Of a stretch of DNA of 64,000 nt, positions 25,755-37,490 are shown in pieces. Source of the stretch: Lindgomyces ingoldianus (Eukaryota; Ascomycota; Dothideomycetes; Pleosporales; Lindgomycetaceae). A program made the translations under genes and the position numbers. Location of the stretch: contig NW_022985225.1 in the NCBI RefSeq assembly GCF_010093535.1, positions 141,329 to 205,328 on the forward strand, in the 5' to 3' direction. The number at the start of each line of letters is the position of its first letter. The stretch's first letter is position 1. Below the pieces are notes generated by a model that saw only the letters and a list, made by a program, of their open reading frames with translations, did no database searches and had not been told where the DNA came from.

Positions 25755-26200
25755 CCCCCCTCAATCAGTCGCTCGCACAGAAGGCGACTAACTAACACCC
25801 TCTACCCCCCTAGGGATCTATCGCTCGCACAAAAGGCGATTAATCAACACCCCCCCCCTCAATTAGTTGCTCGCACGGAAGGCGACCAACTAACACCCCC
25901 TACCCCCCTAGGGATCTATCGCTCGCACAAAAGGCAATCAACTAACACCTCCCCCCCCCCTAGGGATTAATTGCCTGCACAAAGGGCAATTGTTAATTAA
26001 CAACCCCCTTAATTAATTGCTTACATAAGAGGTAATTAATTAGTTAACACACCTCCCCCCCACCCTAGGGACTAACCGCCCGCACAAAGGCAGTCCACCA
26101 CTAATACCCCCTCTAGTTGCCCGCATAAAGGGCACCCCTAACACCTTACCCCCTCTTAATTAATTGCCTGCACAGAAGGTAATTAACCTACACTCCCCCC
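25755..26200. repeat. Hairpin/C-tract array 2 in L1a
   Basis: About eight units of roughly 35-75 bp. Each has a short inverted repeat around TCGCTCGCAC...AAGGCGA, followed by CTAACACC and a run of up to ten C, often with CCCTAGGG. The C-runs make spurious open frames on both strands. The sister element L1b has a different array here. Confidence 0.8.
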
Positions 26201-27046
26201 TAAGTTATAGCGTCTTTATACACCTTATATAAAAAGTTGTTAGGGGTTACACGTGTGTCTAAAATAATTCTACGCAGAGAGGTAGATTTAGATCTTCTGC
26301 ATAATAAGATAAATATAGACTCTCCCTTACTATAATAATAAGCTTTATACGCAGTGTACATCCTCTTTAACATGTGTAAGCTGCTAAGAGGAAGGTACAC
26401 ACTATAAAAGCAGAACAACTTTAAAGAATAAATAACACATAATTTTAATAACTTTTTTTATATAATTAGGCAAGAACTTCTTCTTGCTCTAGCTAAGCAT
26501 AAGCACTATTCTAAAAGCAAGTTAAATTATATGTAAGCTAAGAAGCTAAAAGATATTATAAATAAGAGAAGCACTAAGGGTTAGCTCTAAAAAAGGAAGT
26601 AGAAGAGTAAAAAAAAAAGAAGAAAAAAAAAGTAAAATTAACATATAAATAAGTAAGCAACTTTATAAAAGTAAAAAGTTGCTAGTGTTTATACATAAGT
26701 ATAGCTATGTCTATACACACGTACAGCTAAATTAGGTTGCCTAAAATGTTAGCTATCTAGCCTGTGTGTTAGGGGCTATGTGTACTTAAGAGCCCTCTTT
26801 CTTTATACAAAGAGAGAGGGCAGTAGTTAATAACAAGAAGATCTTTGCCTGCTCACCTCTTAGTACGCCCCTTGGGCGTACGTTCGTTTGATCGAACCCA
26901 GGTCAACTAACAGGCTTACTATTATTTAAACATAAGTTTTTTACTATCTGTAAGGTTCTTAATCTTAGGCATATATTTAGTAAAGTAGCTTTAAAAGAGC
27001 TTAAGAGTACTTAAAAAGTCTTTTACTATTAGTGTAGTAAAAGTAA

Positions 27047-27244
27047 TGATAGAGGATAAAATAGCCTAGCAGTAGCTGTTTAGAGGATTAGATAAAGTAA
27101 CTCTGCTATCTAAGAGAGCTAAAGGCTCTCCTTATATACACTAAGCTTTAGAACATAATATCTCTAGATCCTAAGCTGCGTCCTAGGCTCTAAGCCCTAG
27201 TCCTAGGCTCTAAGCCCTAGCTAAGGCTCTTAGTATACGCGACA
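27047..27244. mobile_element. Short insertion, probable solo LTR
   Basis: A 198-bp segment, TGATAGAGG...ACGCGACA, absent from the matching place in copy B (near 40,505), flanked by GTAA/AGTAA. TG...CA ends and a 4-5 bp duplication fit a solo LTR. It contains two direct copies of TCCTAGGCTCTAAGCCCTAG and is less RIPed than its surroundings. Confidence 0.6.
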
Positions 27245-28142
27245 GTAATTTAAGGCATTATTAGAGGTAATTTAGTAGTTAGTAAAAGTTAATTAGAACT
27301 AATAGTTTTTAATCTAGTTAGCTACTTAATCTATACTTTTAATTAAGTAACTTAGTTTTTAAAAGCTATATTACTAGAGTTTATCTTTAAATCTAGTAAG
27401 TTTTTAGCTTTAGGTTTTATAAAAAAAGTTTAGCTATTAAGGTTAGTAGTTATTTAGCTTTAATAGTAGGCATTTTGCCTTAGCTATAGCTAGAGTGTGT
27501 TATAAGCTTTATACTAAAGTCTAAAAGTAGTTAAAAGTTAGGCATTAGTAGTTATCTTTAATTCTAATAAGTTATTAGTAGTTTTTATGTTTTTACTTTA
27601 GTACACTTTTTATAACTTTTTTAAAAGTAATTTTAATTATAAAAAATATAAAGTTTTAAACTTAAAAGCTTTAGTTAATAAAAAGTTTTTAAAATTATAT
27701 TTATAATAACAAAATAATTTAATATAATAGTATGTAAAAACTATAGCTTAAACTAAATTAAATACTTTTTAAAGTTCAACATAGTTAAATAAATAATTAA
27801 TATAATATTATTAATAAAGCTGTTAATAGTAAAAGTAAGTTTTTTAATATAATATAATAGCACAGGCAAGATAATAGGTCTAAATGCAGTAGAAATCTAC
27901 TTAGAGGCATATAAAAGTGCGTAGGGACTTAGAACCTAGGAATACTATTAACACCTATAGGCTTTATATAAAAGGATATTAGAAAACTACTAAGCTAGCT
28001 AAGGGAAGAGGTCTAACTAAATACTTAGGTAAATAGGGGTAACTGCAGGGGACAGGGTTGAGTTATAGCCAGGGCTAATACAGGGACCCTTTGGATAGGA
28101 TCTAAGCGACCTGAGATGGGACAATTTATGAGAATTGTTACA

Positions 28143-28203
28143 GGTGTAGTCTTAGCAAAAGTAAGCAACTTAGGCGTGTAAGCAACTTGCCTGTAAAGTA
28201 CGT
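28143..28203. mobile_element. Right end of a palindromic MITE (M7)
   Basis: The sequence CTTAGCAAAAGTAAGCAACT...GTAAAGTACGT is the terminal inverted repeat of the M1 family. The last five bases were duplicated by the insertion at 28,204-29,785, so the MITE's true end with its TA lies at 29,790-29,792. The left part of this MITE is on the far side of G1 copy A, outside the window. Confidence 0.75.
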
Positions 28204-29785
28204 TGTAACGGCGCAGGCAAGACAATGGGTCCGAATGCGGTATGAATCCACTCAGAGGCATATGGGAGTGCGTGGGGACTCAGAGACCTGGGAATACTAA
28301 TAACACCTATAGGCCTTGTACGTAGGATATTAGAAAACTACTAAGCTAGCTACAGGGGCAAGGTGCGACTAAATACATAAGGGAATAGGGGTAACAGCAG
28401 GGGGCTGGGCAGAGTCAAGTCAGGGTCAAGCCAGGGTCGGAGCCGATACAGAGACCCTTCGGATAGGTTCCGGGCGACCCGAGATAGAACAATTCATAAG
28501 AATTGTTACACTACCCCCCCCTCTATAAACTAATAGTCCCTATTAGTAGTAGTTATAGTACAAAGTATTGCTGTTATATCCTCTGCATCCTTAAAACAAA
28601 ACTAGTCTAATTTAGCTAGGTGTCCTTACTAAGTATTCCTTCGCACTGCCAGCAGTGTCCTCCATACCCAACGCCATGCGCGCCTGTTCTAATAGTGATC
28701 TGTATAGATGTCTAGCCTGTTAATTATTAAGACCTTTGTTTATTACTATCTATGCAGTTATTAATCTTAGGCGTGCGTTTAGTATAGTAGCATTTAGGCG
28801 TTGTTAGGGGTGCCTTAAAGGTCTCTTACTATTAAGGTAGCAGGGATAATTTAAGGCATTGTTAGGAGTGCCTAAAAGGTGTCTTGCTATTAGAGTGGCA
28901 GAGGTGATTTAAGGCATTATTAGGGGTGCCTAAAAGGTCCCCTACTATTAATGTAGCAAGGATAATTTAAGGCATTATTAGGGGTAATTTAGTAGTTAAT
29001 TAAGGTCTATTAGAACATGTTGCTGTAGCTTAAGTCTAAATTAGGTGGGGCTAGCTTTAGGTCCTGCTAAAGCAGGTTTAGCTGTTAACATAGATTATTT
29101 ATTAACTCTAGGGGCTTGCCTTACCTAAAGCGTGCTTTAACTCTAGGGTTAGAGAGTAGTTAGTAGTTAGGCATTAGCAGTTATCTTTAATTCTAATAAG
29201 TTATTAGTAGTCTCTAAGTTTCTACTTTAGCGCATTCTTTACAACTTTTCTAAAGGCAATTCTAATTACATAAGGATAAGAAGTTCTAAACCTAAAGGCT
29301 TTAGTTAACTAAAGGTTAATAGAATCTAGTCTATAAACTAAGTAATTTAATGTAATAGTGTAAAAAATTATAACCTAAACTAAATTAAACATGTCTTAGG
29401 CTTAGACATAGTTAAACAGATAATTAATGCAATATTATAATAAGGCTGTTACTAGCAAAAGCAAGTTTTCTAATATAATGTAACAGCGCAGGCAAGACAA
29501 TAGGTCTAAATGCAGTATAAATCCACTTAGAGGCATATAGAAGTGAGTAGGGACTTAGAGACCTAGGAATACTAATAACACCTATAGGCCTTGTACGTAG
29601 GATATTAGAAAACTACTAAGCTAGCTACAAGGGCAAGGTGCAACTAAATACATAAGGGAATAGGGGTAACAGCAGGGGGCCGGGCAGAGTCGAGTCAGGG
29701 TCGAGCCAGGGTCGGAGCCGATACGGAGACCCTTCGGATAGGTTCCGGGCGACCCGAGATGGAACAATTCATGAGAATCGTTACA
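28204..29785 (-). mobile_element. Short non-autonomous G1 derivative S
   Basis: LTRs are 28204-28510 and 29479-29785 (307 bp each), TGTAACGGCGCAGGCAAGAC...TTACA, with target duplication TACGT. The interior is only 968 bp. It begins with the C-tract complement of a polypurine tract and matches the end sequences of G1 (compare 24,880-27,850), so the polymerase genes are deleted. It holds a 58-bp tandem repeat (28,797-28,990). RIP is light, so this insertion is younger than the full-length copies. The LTRs contain an extra GTCGAGCCAGGGTCGG-type duplication absent from copies A and B. Confidence 0.88.
28797..28990. repeat. 58-bp tandem repeat in S
   Basis: Three full 58-bp units start at 28,797, 28,855 and 28,913, with a partial fourth from 28,971. 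Each begins GGCATTRTTAGGGGTGCC and contains a CTACTATTAAGGTAGCA-like inverted motif. The full-length G1 copies have only one to two units. Confidence 0.85.
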
Positions 29786-29790
29786 TACGT

Positions 29791-30698
29791 TAGTTATTAA
29801 GTTAATAAATAAAAAACTATAAGCACTAGTATTAACTAAAAAGTTTAATTAAACTCTAATGCTTCTTAAATATAAAATAGTAAAGACATAGAAGTATTTA
29901 CTTTTAAATAAGTATAAGAAGTTAATTTTTAATAAATTATACTTATTTAAGCTTAAAATAAAAGGTTTTTCTAAGTGTTTTTATTTTTTATTTAACAAGT
30001 GTTGCGTTTGCTAAAAGGTTAACCTTCTAGCTAGCACAGTAGAAGGATATATATAGACGGATAGCTGTATGCAACACCCCCCCCAGCTTAAACTGTAGAA
30101 CAAGAGAGGTAAAACATAGTAAAACAACCTTAACACACTCTCTCCTAGCCTAAGAAACAGAACTTAGAGATAGATCTAAATACAAGGTAGCTTTTATAAT
30201 AAGTGCACTACCTAAATGCTTTTTACTAAGCGTAGAAATTAAACACACTATGCTTAAAAATAATGCAATTTTATTAGTAGAATAAAGATGCGCAAATTTT
30301 TAAGCGCTAACTATCTACACTACCTTATAAACTAGGCTTATAACTGTCGCGTTTGCTAAAAGGTTAACCTTCTAGCTAGCACAGCAGAAGAATATATATA
30401 GACAGAGAGCTGTATGCGATAAAAAGCATTTAAGTTATAATTATTTATATCTATAAACTTTTTTTTAAATTTTTATTATTCTACCTTTATTTTTTATACT
30501 TTAGACATAGAGTAATTATTAGTAAAGTGTTTTAGTTTACTATAATTATAATAGTTACTAGAAGTTACCTGTCTTTTAAAGGCAAGTGTTTAGCTAAGTT
30601 GTCTATAGGTAACTGTAGTAAACTAGGGTACTAACATAAGCGCAGGTTATAGTGCACTAGAATAGTATACTACTTTAGAAGTATTACTAGAAACTTTG
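29791..30698 (-). mobile_element. G1 copy A2, fragment left of copy B
   Basis: Matches copy A from about 24,026 and copy B from about 39,220. It begins with the TA target of MITE M7 and ends in CTTTG, the target of copy B. It is interrupted by the miniature element at 30,000-30,421. It continues after copy B at 48,127. Confidence 0.8.
30000..30421 (-). mobile_element. TRIM/SMART-type miniature LTR element, copy 1 (RIPed)
   Basis: A 422-bp element with 77-bp terminal direct repeats (30000-30076 and 30345-30421), TGTTGCGTTTGC...GCAACA. It is the reverse complement of the element at 46,739-47,169. The C-tract beside the left repeat is the complement of the polypurine tract. Flanks are ACAAG/AAAAG (one mismatch), and the uninterrupted site is in copy A near 24,215. 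No coding capacity. Confidence 0.85.
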
Positions 30699-33600
30699 TG
30701 TAACGGCACAGGCAAGACAATGGGTCTGAATGCGGTGGGAATCCACTTAGAGGCATATGGGAGTGCGTAGGGACTCTAAACCTAGGAATGCTATTAACAC
30801 CTATAGGCCTTATATAAAAGAATATTAGAAAACTACTAAGCTAGCTATAAAGGCAAAGTGCAACTAAATACATAAAAGAATAAAGGTAACTATAGAGAAC
30901 AGGATTAAGTTATAGTTAGAGCTAATATAAAGACTCTTTAGATAGGTTCTAAGCAATCTAAGATAAAATAATTTATAAGAATTATTACACTACTTTTTTT
31001 TATAAGCTAATAGTTTTTATCTATAGTAGGTAAGAAATATTTAGAACTAATTTAAAACTAATTTAGATAAGATATAATAAAGTATAACCTTTTAATAAAA
31101 AAATTTTATTACTAAAAAATAAACTAAAAACCTAATACTAATATAATGCCTTTATTATAATGTTTTTGTTTAGTAGTAACTAGTAATGTAGTTATTACTA
31201 ATATAGCAAATTTATTATTTATAGTAATAAGTGTTTACTTACTTTACTTATATAGTCTAGTTAATGTTATTAGTTTTTTTTAGCTATTATTTAAATCTTT
31301 ACTTTATAAGTATTATTATACACTTAATATCTTATAGCTTAGTCTACTAACTAATTATAGTATTAAAAAAAACTACTATACTGCTCTGCCTCTTTTCTAG
31401 AGCCTCTTTAGAGGTGTTTTAAGTTATTTACTTTTAGGCTGCCTACGCTTTTACTTATAGCTTTTAAGTTAAGTTTTCTTATTAGTTTTTTAAATTAAAA
31501 AAATATAAATATTACACTTTATATAAATATAGTTTAATACTACTAAAGTATAGTTTACTAACACATGTGTAAGTTTTTTTATATTATAAAAAAGAATTTT
31601 TAGTCTTTTAAGGCTATTTTAAGCTATAAGCAGCAGCCTAAAATATAAAAAGTAAAAAAAATAAAAAAGGCTTTTAAAGCTATTTTAAAGTTTACTTAAA
31701 ACTTAGTGTAGATAGTGTAGGTTATAAAAAGCTAGAAAGCTAGCCTTTTTATAGCTAGTGTTTAGGTAGCTTTATTCTACTAAAATACTAAGCTGCTTTG
31801 TTAAGTTTTAGCCTTAAAAGCTCTAGTGTTTAACTTTTAAGCAGACATTATAGCACTCTTAGGTAGCTAAAGATAAAGTAAAGGGGGTTTAAAAAAAGTC
31901 TAGAAAGAAAAGATAAAAAAAAGAGACTAAAAGTGTTTAACAGCTTACTATTAGACCTCTCTAGCGCTATGTATATAAAGTTATAATACTATTATGTATA
32001 ATAATAAATTAACTTTTTACTTTTATACTTTATTATTTACTAAGCAATTTATGCCTTTTACACTAGCTTTAAAAGCCTTAATTTACTTATATAAGGCTTT
32101 TAAAAGTTCTAGCTAATTTAAATACTTATTATAAAAGGCCTTTAGTTTATAGAAAGAACTTATAAAATGTAAAACTTTATACTAGACTAAATTAAAGTTA
32201 TGTTTTACTTATTTTACTTAGTACTTAAGTGTTTTTTAGTAAAGCTTACTAGTAAGTATTTTTTTACTTTTTACTTCTTTACTTTATTAATAGTAATTTT
32301 AGAAAGTTTTAAAGGTTCTTGTTTTAAAAGTAGATTTTAAAAGTCTTTATAAAGTATATTTAGTATAAAGACATTATGTATCTTTAACTTTAAAAGTAGC
32401 TTTAGGTAGTATAAGTTTCTAACTTATTTAAGTACTTTAAAAAAGCTTTTTTATTATTTAAATAGTTTTTAACTAAGTCTTTAAACAGCTAGGTTCTTAG
32501 TGTCTAGGTAGACTATGTTACTAACCTTCTAGTTAACTAGCTAGTAGTAGCAGTTAACTATAGTTTACATCTAATTCTAGGCCTTCTTTATATAAGACTT
32601 AGCTAATGCCTAGGCTGTGTGTATGTAGGTTGCTAATGCTAAAGCATTCTTATAATTTAGCTTATCTATAGCTGTAATAAGTTCTATAGAATGTTTCTAG
32701 TCCTAGCTTTAACATAGTTTAGAGCTATATAAAACTTAATATAAAAACATTTTAATTATTATATAAAGTAAGGTTATCTAAGCCTAATTAATTAAAGGTA
32801 GTAAGAAACTGTAGTTATTTTAGTAAAAAAAATATAAAAGGCCTTAGTCTTTAATTAATATATTTATTTATAATTTTTATTTAGCTATCTTTTTTTTCTA
32901 ATAAGTAATAAAGAGCTTAACTTTTATACCTAAAATTTAATAAAATTTAAACTAGAAACTAGATATAAACTAAGGTTTCTAGTTAAAGATAATAGTCTTA
33001 GGTGTGTAGCTAAAATAGTACACTTATTAAATAAATAAAGTAGCTATTTCTTAAGCATTAATTATTTTATAGTAAGAAATAGAAACAGCTTATTTAAACA
33101 TGTAATTAATTATAACTATAATTTAGTTATAACTAAACTTGTTTTTAAAAAAATTCTTAAAGTTAATATATAAGTGCTGCATTAGTTAATTAAGAATTAG
33201 AAAAAAGTAGATAAACTCTAAAGTTTAGGCTTATTTTAAATAAGCTTTATAATAAAAAAAGTAATTCTATATATATATTATTTATAAGTAGCCTTTATAC
33301 CTTTTTAGTAGTACTTTTAGGACAGTAACTAATAGGTCTTAGTAGCACTAGAGTGTGCTAAAGATACTTAATTATAGACTTCTTAGATAAGTTAGGTACA
33401 CAGCAGCAAGTCTACTAGAACGCATAAATAGTTAGTATAAAGAAGTAGTTTATTTTCTATCTAATAATAGTAAAGTAAAAGTTTTTACTGTTATGTAAAA
33501 AAGGCTTATTTTTTTAAAGTAATATATTAATTAATTTTAAAAAATTTAAAAATATAACTTAGTTTAGTTTTTTTATAACATTTAGTAAAGTTACTTAAGT

Positions 33601-34233
33601 TATTATTTAAGTAATATAGTACTAGGCTAATTCCTTATTAATTTAAAAGTAAAGTTAGTGTAGTTTAAGTAAGACTTTTAACTAGTTATTAGTTTAAGCT
33701 GCTCTTAAATTTTTTACATCTTATTTATAATAGCTAAGAATGTCTGCCCTAGCATTATTCTTACTAAGAGTGTACTTAATTTAGAAGTAATACTAAGCTA
33801 ACTTTTTAGCTTAACAGACCTAATAAGCATTTAGCACCTTTATTATTATAAAGTACTTTAATAACTAATAATTACTATATACTAGAGTGCTTATTATTAC
33901 TAATGTAAGCTTAGCCTTTTATTATTTAAATATAGTAATAATTATAAATAGCTTTTTATTATGTATTTTTTAGTTTAGCTCTAAACTAAATAGGACCTTG
34001 CTATAGAACAAAATAGAGCACTAATTTCTATTAGCATGTTTCTAAAATAAAACTTCTACTACTACTTTATTAAAAGTGTTAGTTTTAATTTTAGTTTATA
34101 ATATAAAGTTAAAATAGTAAAGTGTAGGTATTTTAGTAGCTTAGACTTTAGCTTTTTAAAAGCTATATTACACTCTAAAGTTTATATAAAAAGGGTAGTA
34201 AAGCTTTAAAGCATAATAATTAGTTTTACTATA

Positions 34234-36072
34234 ACATAGTCTACAAGCGAATGTTCAACACAAGCAAGTGTTCCGCCCCACTACTAAATTTAACTTTAAA
34301 GACTATTAATTTAACAACGCAAAAATATACTATATAAAATAAACTACTATAGAATTATTTAATATCCTTACATGTACAAGAGTTATGCCTAGGCTTGTTG
34401 CAGCGCTTGCAGCGCTGTGCGCGCGCTGCGCTGCTTTTAGCAGTTAACTCCTTCTAAGGCATTTTACTACCTCCTGCTATACTAGTAAGCTTCTAAGTAC
34501 TTAACTTAGAGCCTTAATAACTTATTAAAGTTTCTTTTTTTTAAATTTACTTTTTTTTACACTGCTTACGCTTTATAGCTGCCTTACAGGCTCTCTCTAG
34601 GGCAGCTGCTTAATTGCGCTGTAGAATAGTAACATAAGCTATCTTAGTAGCGCCCTTACTTAGCTGCTTTGCTAGATTAAGCATAGCAAAAAAAAAAAAT
34701 TTTAATGCCTTTAAATCTAATTATATAGTAGAGTTAACTAAGCTTTAACTTTATAAAAATTACTAGGTGTTTAAGCCTCCTAGGTAGTATTTAGTAGTAG
34801 AGTAGCTAGCTAATTAGGTAGCTATATATTAAGCTTTAAAAGCACTAGCTCTAGGTTAAATAGGACTAGTCCTGTAGCTCTAAAGCCTGCGCAGATATTA
34901 TCTATTATAATTAAGCAACTAAATGCTGCCTTAAAAGCTAGTAGAAAGGTTAGCTTGTTAATATAGTTAATCTAGTAGTAGATTAACTAGCTAATCTTAG
35001 TACTGTACACGCGCTTTAATAGCAAAAAGCAGCTAACGTTAAGCAGCTGTAGAATATGTAACGCGTGTGCTGGCATACAGAGCGCTATAATACGCCTCTG
35101 CTTACAGAGCTCTAGGAATTTAACAGAGTAATAGCTCTTATAGCTATTAAAAATAAGTAGCTGCTATAAGCCTACTAAGCAATCTTTTATATGCAGATTA
35201 AAGTGCTTTAGCTATGTAATTTTATATTTATTAGTTATCTAGCTATTATTGCTAACACTAATAGCCTAGTCCTTTAGTATATCCTTATCCTTATACTAGG
35301 CAGATAGGTGATGCTTGCCTTTAAAGATTATATATAGAGGTATTGCCTACCTATCTGCGTTAATGCCTGCAATAACTGTTACCTATTTATAGTTGCCTAG
35401 CTGCATAGCCTTTAGCTAATTATGTTTATCTGTGCTTATAACAACTATTTAGCTTAATATAACCCCTATCTAAAAGCCTGTTTTATTAAAATTATACATG
35501 TCCTAATCTATAATGCTGTACTTTAATTATGTAGCCTCTATAAGCTTAAACTACTTGCTTATAATTACTAGATCTTTGCATTTTACTTATTAGTAATTAT
35601 ATAGTTAGCTAAGGTAGGTTTTAACTACTAGCGTACACGCAATAAAGTTAGATGGCCAGTTAATACCTACTAGTAGAGCGCCGCGCTTAGTAAGAAGCTT
35701 GTTGGCCATCTCTTATACAGCACCTAGAGTAGGCGCAAATCCTTAAGAATTTAGATTAAGTATATGCTTAATAATTACTTTCTCTTCTAGCTTTGTAAGC
35801 TTCTTGTTGTTAGCTATACAGTCGCGTTGCATAGTCATCCCTGCGCGTTGTTAGCAGAGAGCTATTTAATTAACATTATAGAGTGCTGCAGCGCGCCTCT
35901 TAGTTAAAGACACGTCTTTATTAAGAGCTTAAATAGCTAGGTTAATTCTAACCTCTTTTAAAGATAATTAATTGTATAGTTGTTAATGCATTGCAGTTAG
36001 TAGTAGGTTGGCTGCGTTTTAGTAGTGGGGCGGAACACTTGCTTGTGTTGAACATTCGCTTGTGGACCATGT
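34234..36072 (-). mobile_element. Fot1/pogo-like DNA transposon, RIPed
   Basis: A 1839-bp element with terminal inverted repeats of about 50 bp (ACATAGTCTACAAGCGAATG... and the reverse complement of ...CGCTTGTGGACCATGT), flanked by TA. On the minus strand at about 35,580-35,990 a transposase N-terminus can be followed through stops. Recognisable pieces are NNKKLTKLEEKVIIKHILNL, then GFAPTLGAV and MANKLLTKRGALLVGINW, matching the CENP-B-type helix-turn-helix of Fot1 transposases. The DDE region would follow toward 34,700. The inverted repeats are almost free of RIP while the gene is destroyed. The empty site is near 7350. Confidence 0.9.
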
Positions 36073-37490
36073 TATAAAAGAATTTTAAAATAAATTATTA
36101 ATAAAATCTAGTAAAGCCTAGAAAAGATTTTACACCTATTATAGTAGTAGGCGCTTACTAGTTGTGTAGCACTTTTACTTTTTATAGGTTAACCTTTAGT
36201 CTTTTATTTAAAAGTATATAGCTAAGATACTTTATTTAAGTAATATAAAATTTACTTTTTTAATTTTTACTTATAATTCTACTTACTAAAGCTTTTCTAA
36301 AACCTTTTTAATATAAAAGATATAAGTTACTTTATTTTTAAAGTAAATAAAAATATTATTTAAATAAGTAATATAAAAGTTATTTAGGTAGTTAATTAAT
36401 ATATTATTTATATAGTGCTAGTAAGTTGCTAGGCTATTATATAATCTAAAAGACAGAACTTTACACTTATATGTTTTATATTATGTTTATAAGGTAGGAC
36501 ACTTTTTAAAGCTTAGGTTTATTCTAATCTTATTAAAAGCTGCGTAAATATTAAATTTTATAAAAATAGCTACTTTTATAAGTTTTAATAAAAGTTTGTT
36601 TATACATAGTATTAGATACACATTTTTATAGGTAATAGTGTTAAGTTTATAGTAATTAACATAGATACATAAGTTACTATTTAGTTTCTATACATAAAAA
36701 ATAAAAGATATAAAAAGGCTTTAACTTTACTTAATAAAGCTATATTTTATGTTATTTATAATATACTTTTTTATTACCTTTAGTTCTTTAACATTCTATT
36801 TATATAAGAGGCTATAACTATTAAAGAGAGGTTCTGTAAAAACAATCTTATAGTTATATAAGTAATGTGCTAGTAATTAGTAAGCTGCAGTGTAGCTAAA
36901 TACATCTTAGTACTAATAGTATTTAAATAGTAATTAAAGGTTTACTAATACTTTTATTTTATATTTATTATTTAATAGTAGGGCTTACTTATCTTTAATT
37001 AAACACTTAATTTTATAAATAAAAGTTAAAAAAAACTTTTTTTTTCTTTCTATATTAAAATAAAAAGCATTTACTAAGATAAAAGTAATAGTAAAAAAAT
37101 AAATGTTTTTTAAACTTATTCTAAACTTTTTAATAGATAAGTAGATTAATAATTTAAGTGTTTTTAAACTATAAGTAATAGAAGAGTGGTATAATTTTAG
37201 TAGCTTTAGTAAACTCTTAATGTAGTTAATTATTAGGCTATATAACTACTAAATATAGTTCTTTTTCTATAGTGCATTATGTTATCTAATATCTAACTCT
37301 ACTTCTTTGTTACATGTAGGCTAGTTTAATTACATAAGTAAAAGTAGTAAAAGTTTATAAGTAGTAAAATACTTATTAGGCTATATAATCTAATTCTTTT
37401 TTATATCTAGTTAGAGTTTAAAACAACATAACTATTTAATACTAATAATATAATTTTATAAGCTAAGGTTTATAATTATAAAGAGGTAGT

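Larger units (their letters stand above)
25026..26912. mobile_element. Non-coding LTR element L1a (LARD-like) with hairpin arrays
   Basis: LTRs are 25026-25252 and 26686-26912 (227 bp each), TGTCTGTACGTAAGTACAGC...ACTAACA, with target duplication GGCTT. The 1.43-kb interior shows no polymerase domains. It holds two tandem arrays of hairpin units (25,295-25,720 and about 25,755-26,200), then RIPed AT-rich sequence. A related copy is at 37,491-39,071. Both LTRs carry a 22-bp duplication at their start that the other copy lacks. It presumably needs proteins from another LTR element to move. RIP is clear in the inner halves of the LTRs. Confidence 0.85.
1..28142 (-). mobile_element. G1 Ty3/Gypsy LTR retrotransposon, copy A (left-truncated by window, heavily nested)
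   Basis: This copy starts before the window. Its internal segments are 1-345, 5827-6121, 7222-7612, 10574-11536, 17202-17558, 24026-25025, 26913-27046 and 27245-27852; everything between is inserted elements. Segments were matched to copy B: position 1 corresponds to 33,430. The right LTR is 27853-28142, a RIPed version of TGTAACGGCG...TTACA. Coding strand is minus: reverse-strand translation near 10,860-10,940 resembles the Gypsy reverse-transcriptase motif LCIDYRKLNAIT with changes. All frames are broken by TAA/TAG from C-to-T changes, so it is inactive. The left target-site duplication lies outside the window; the right flank reads GGTGT. Confidence 0.8.

Noticed and set aside
25540..25970. 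Short open frames on both strands within the L1a arrays
   Set aside because: They arise from C-runs and GC-rich repeats; translations are repetitive with no domain.
25295..26200. CRISPR-like array
   Set aside because: Spacing is irregular, units are imperfect and RIPed, it sits between LTRs of a retroelement, and the genome is eukaryotic.
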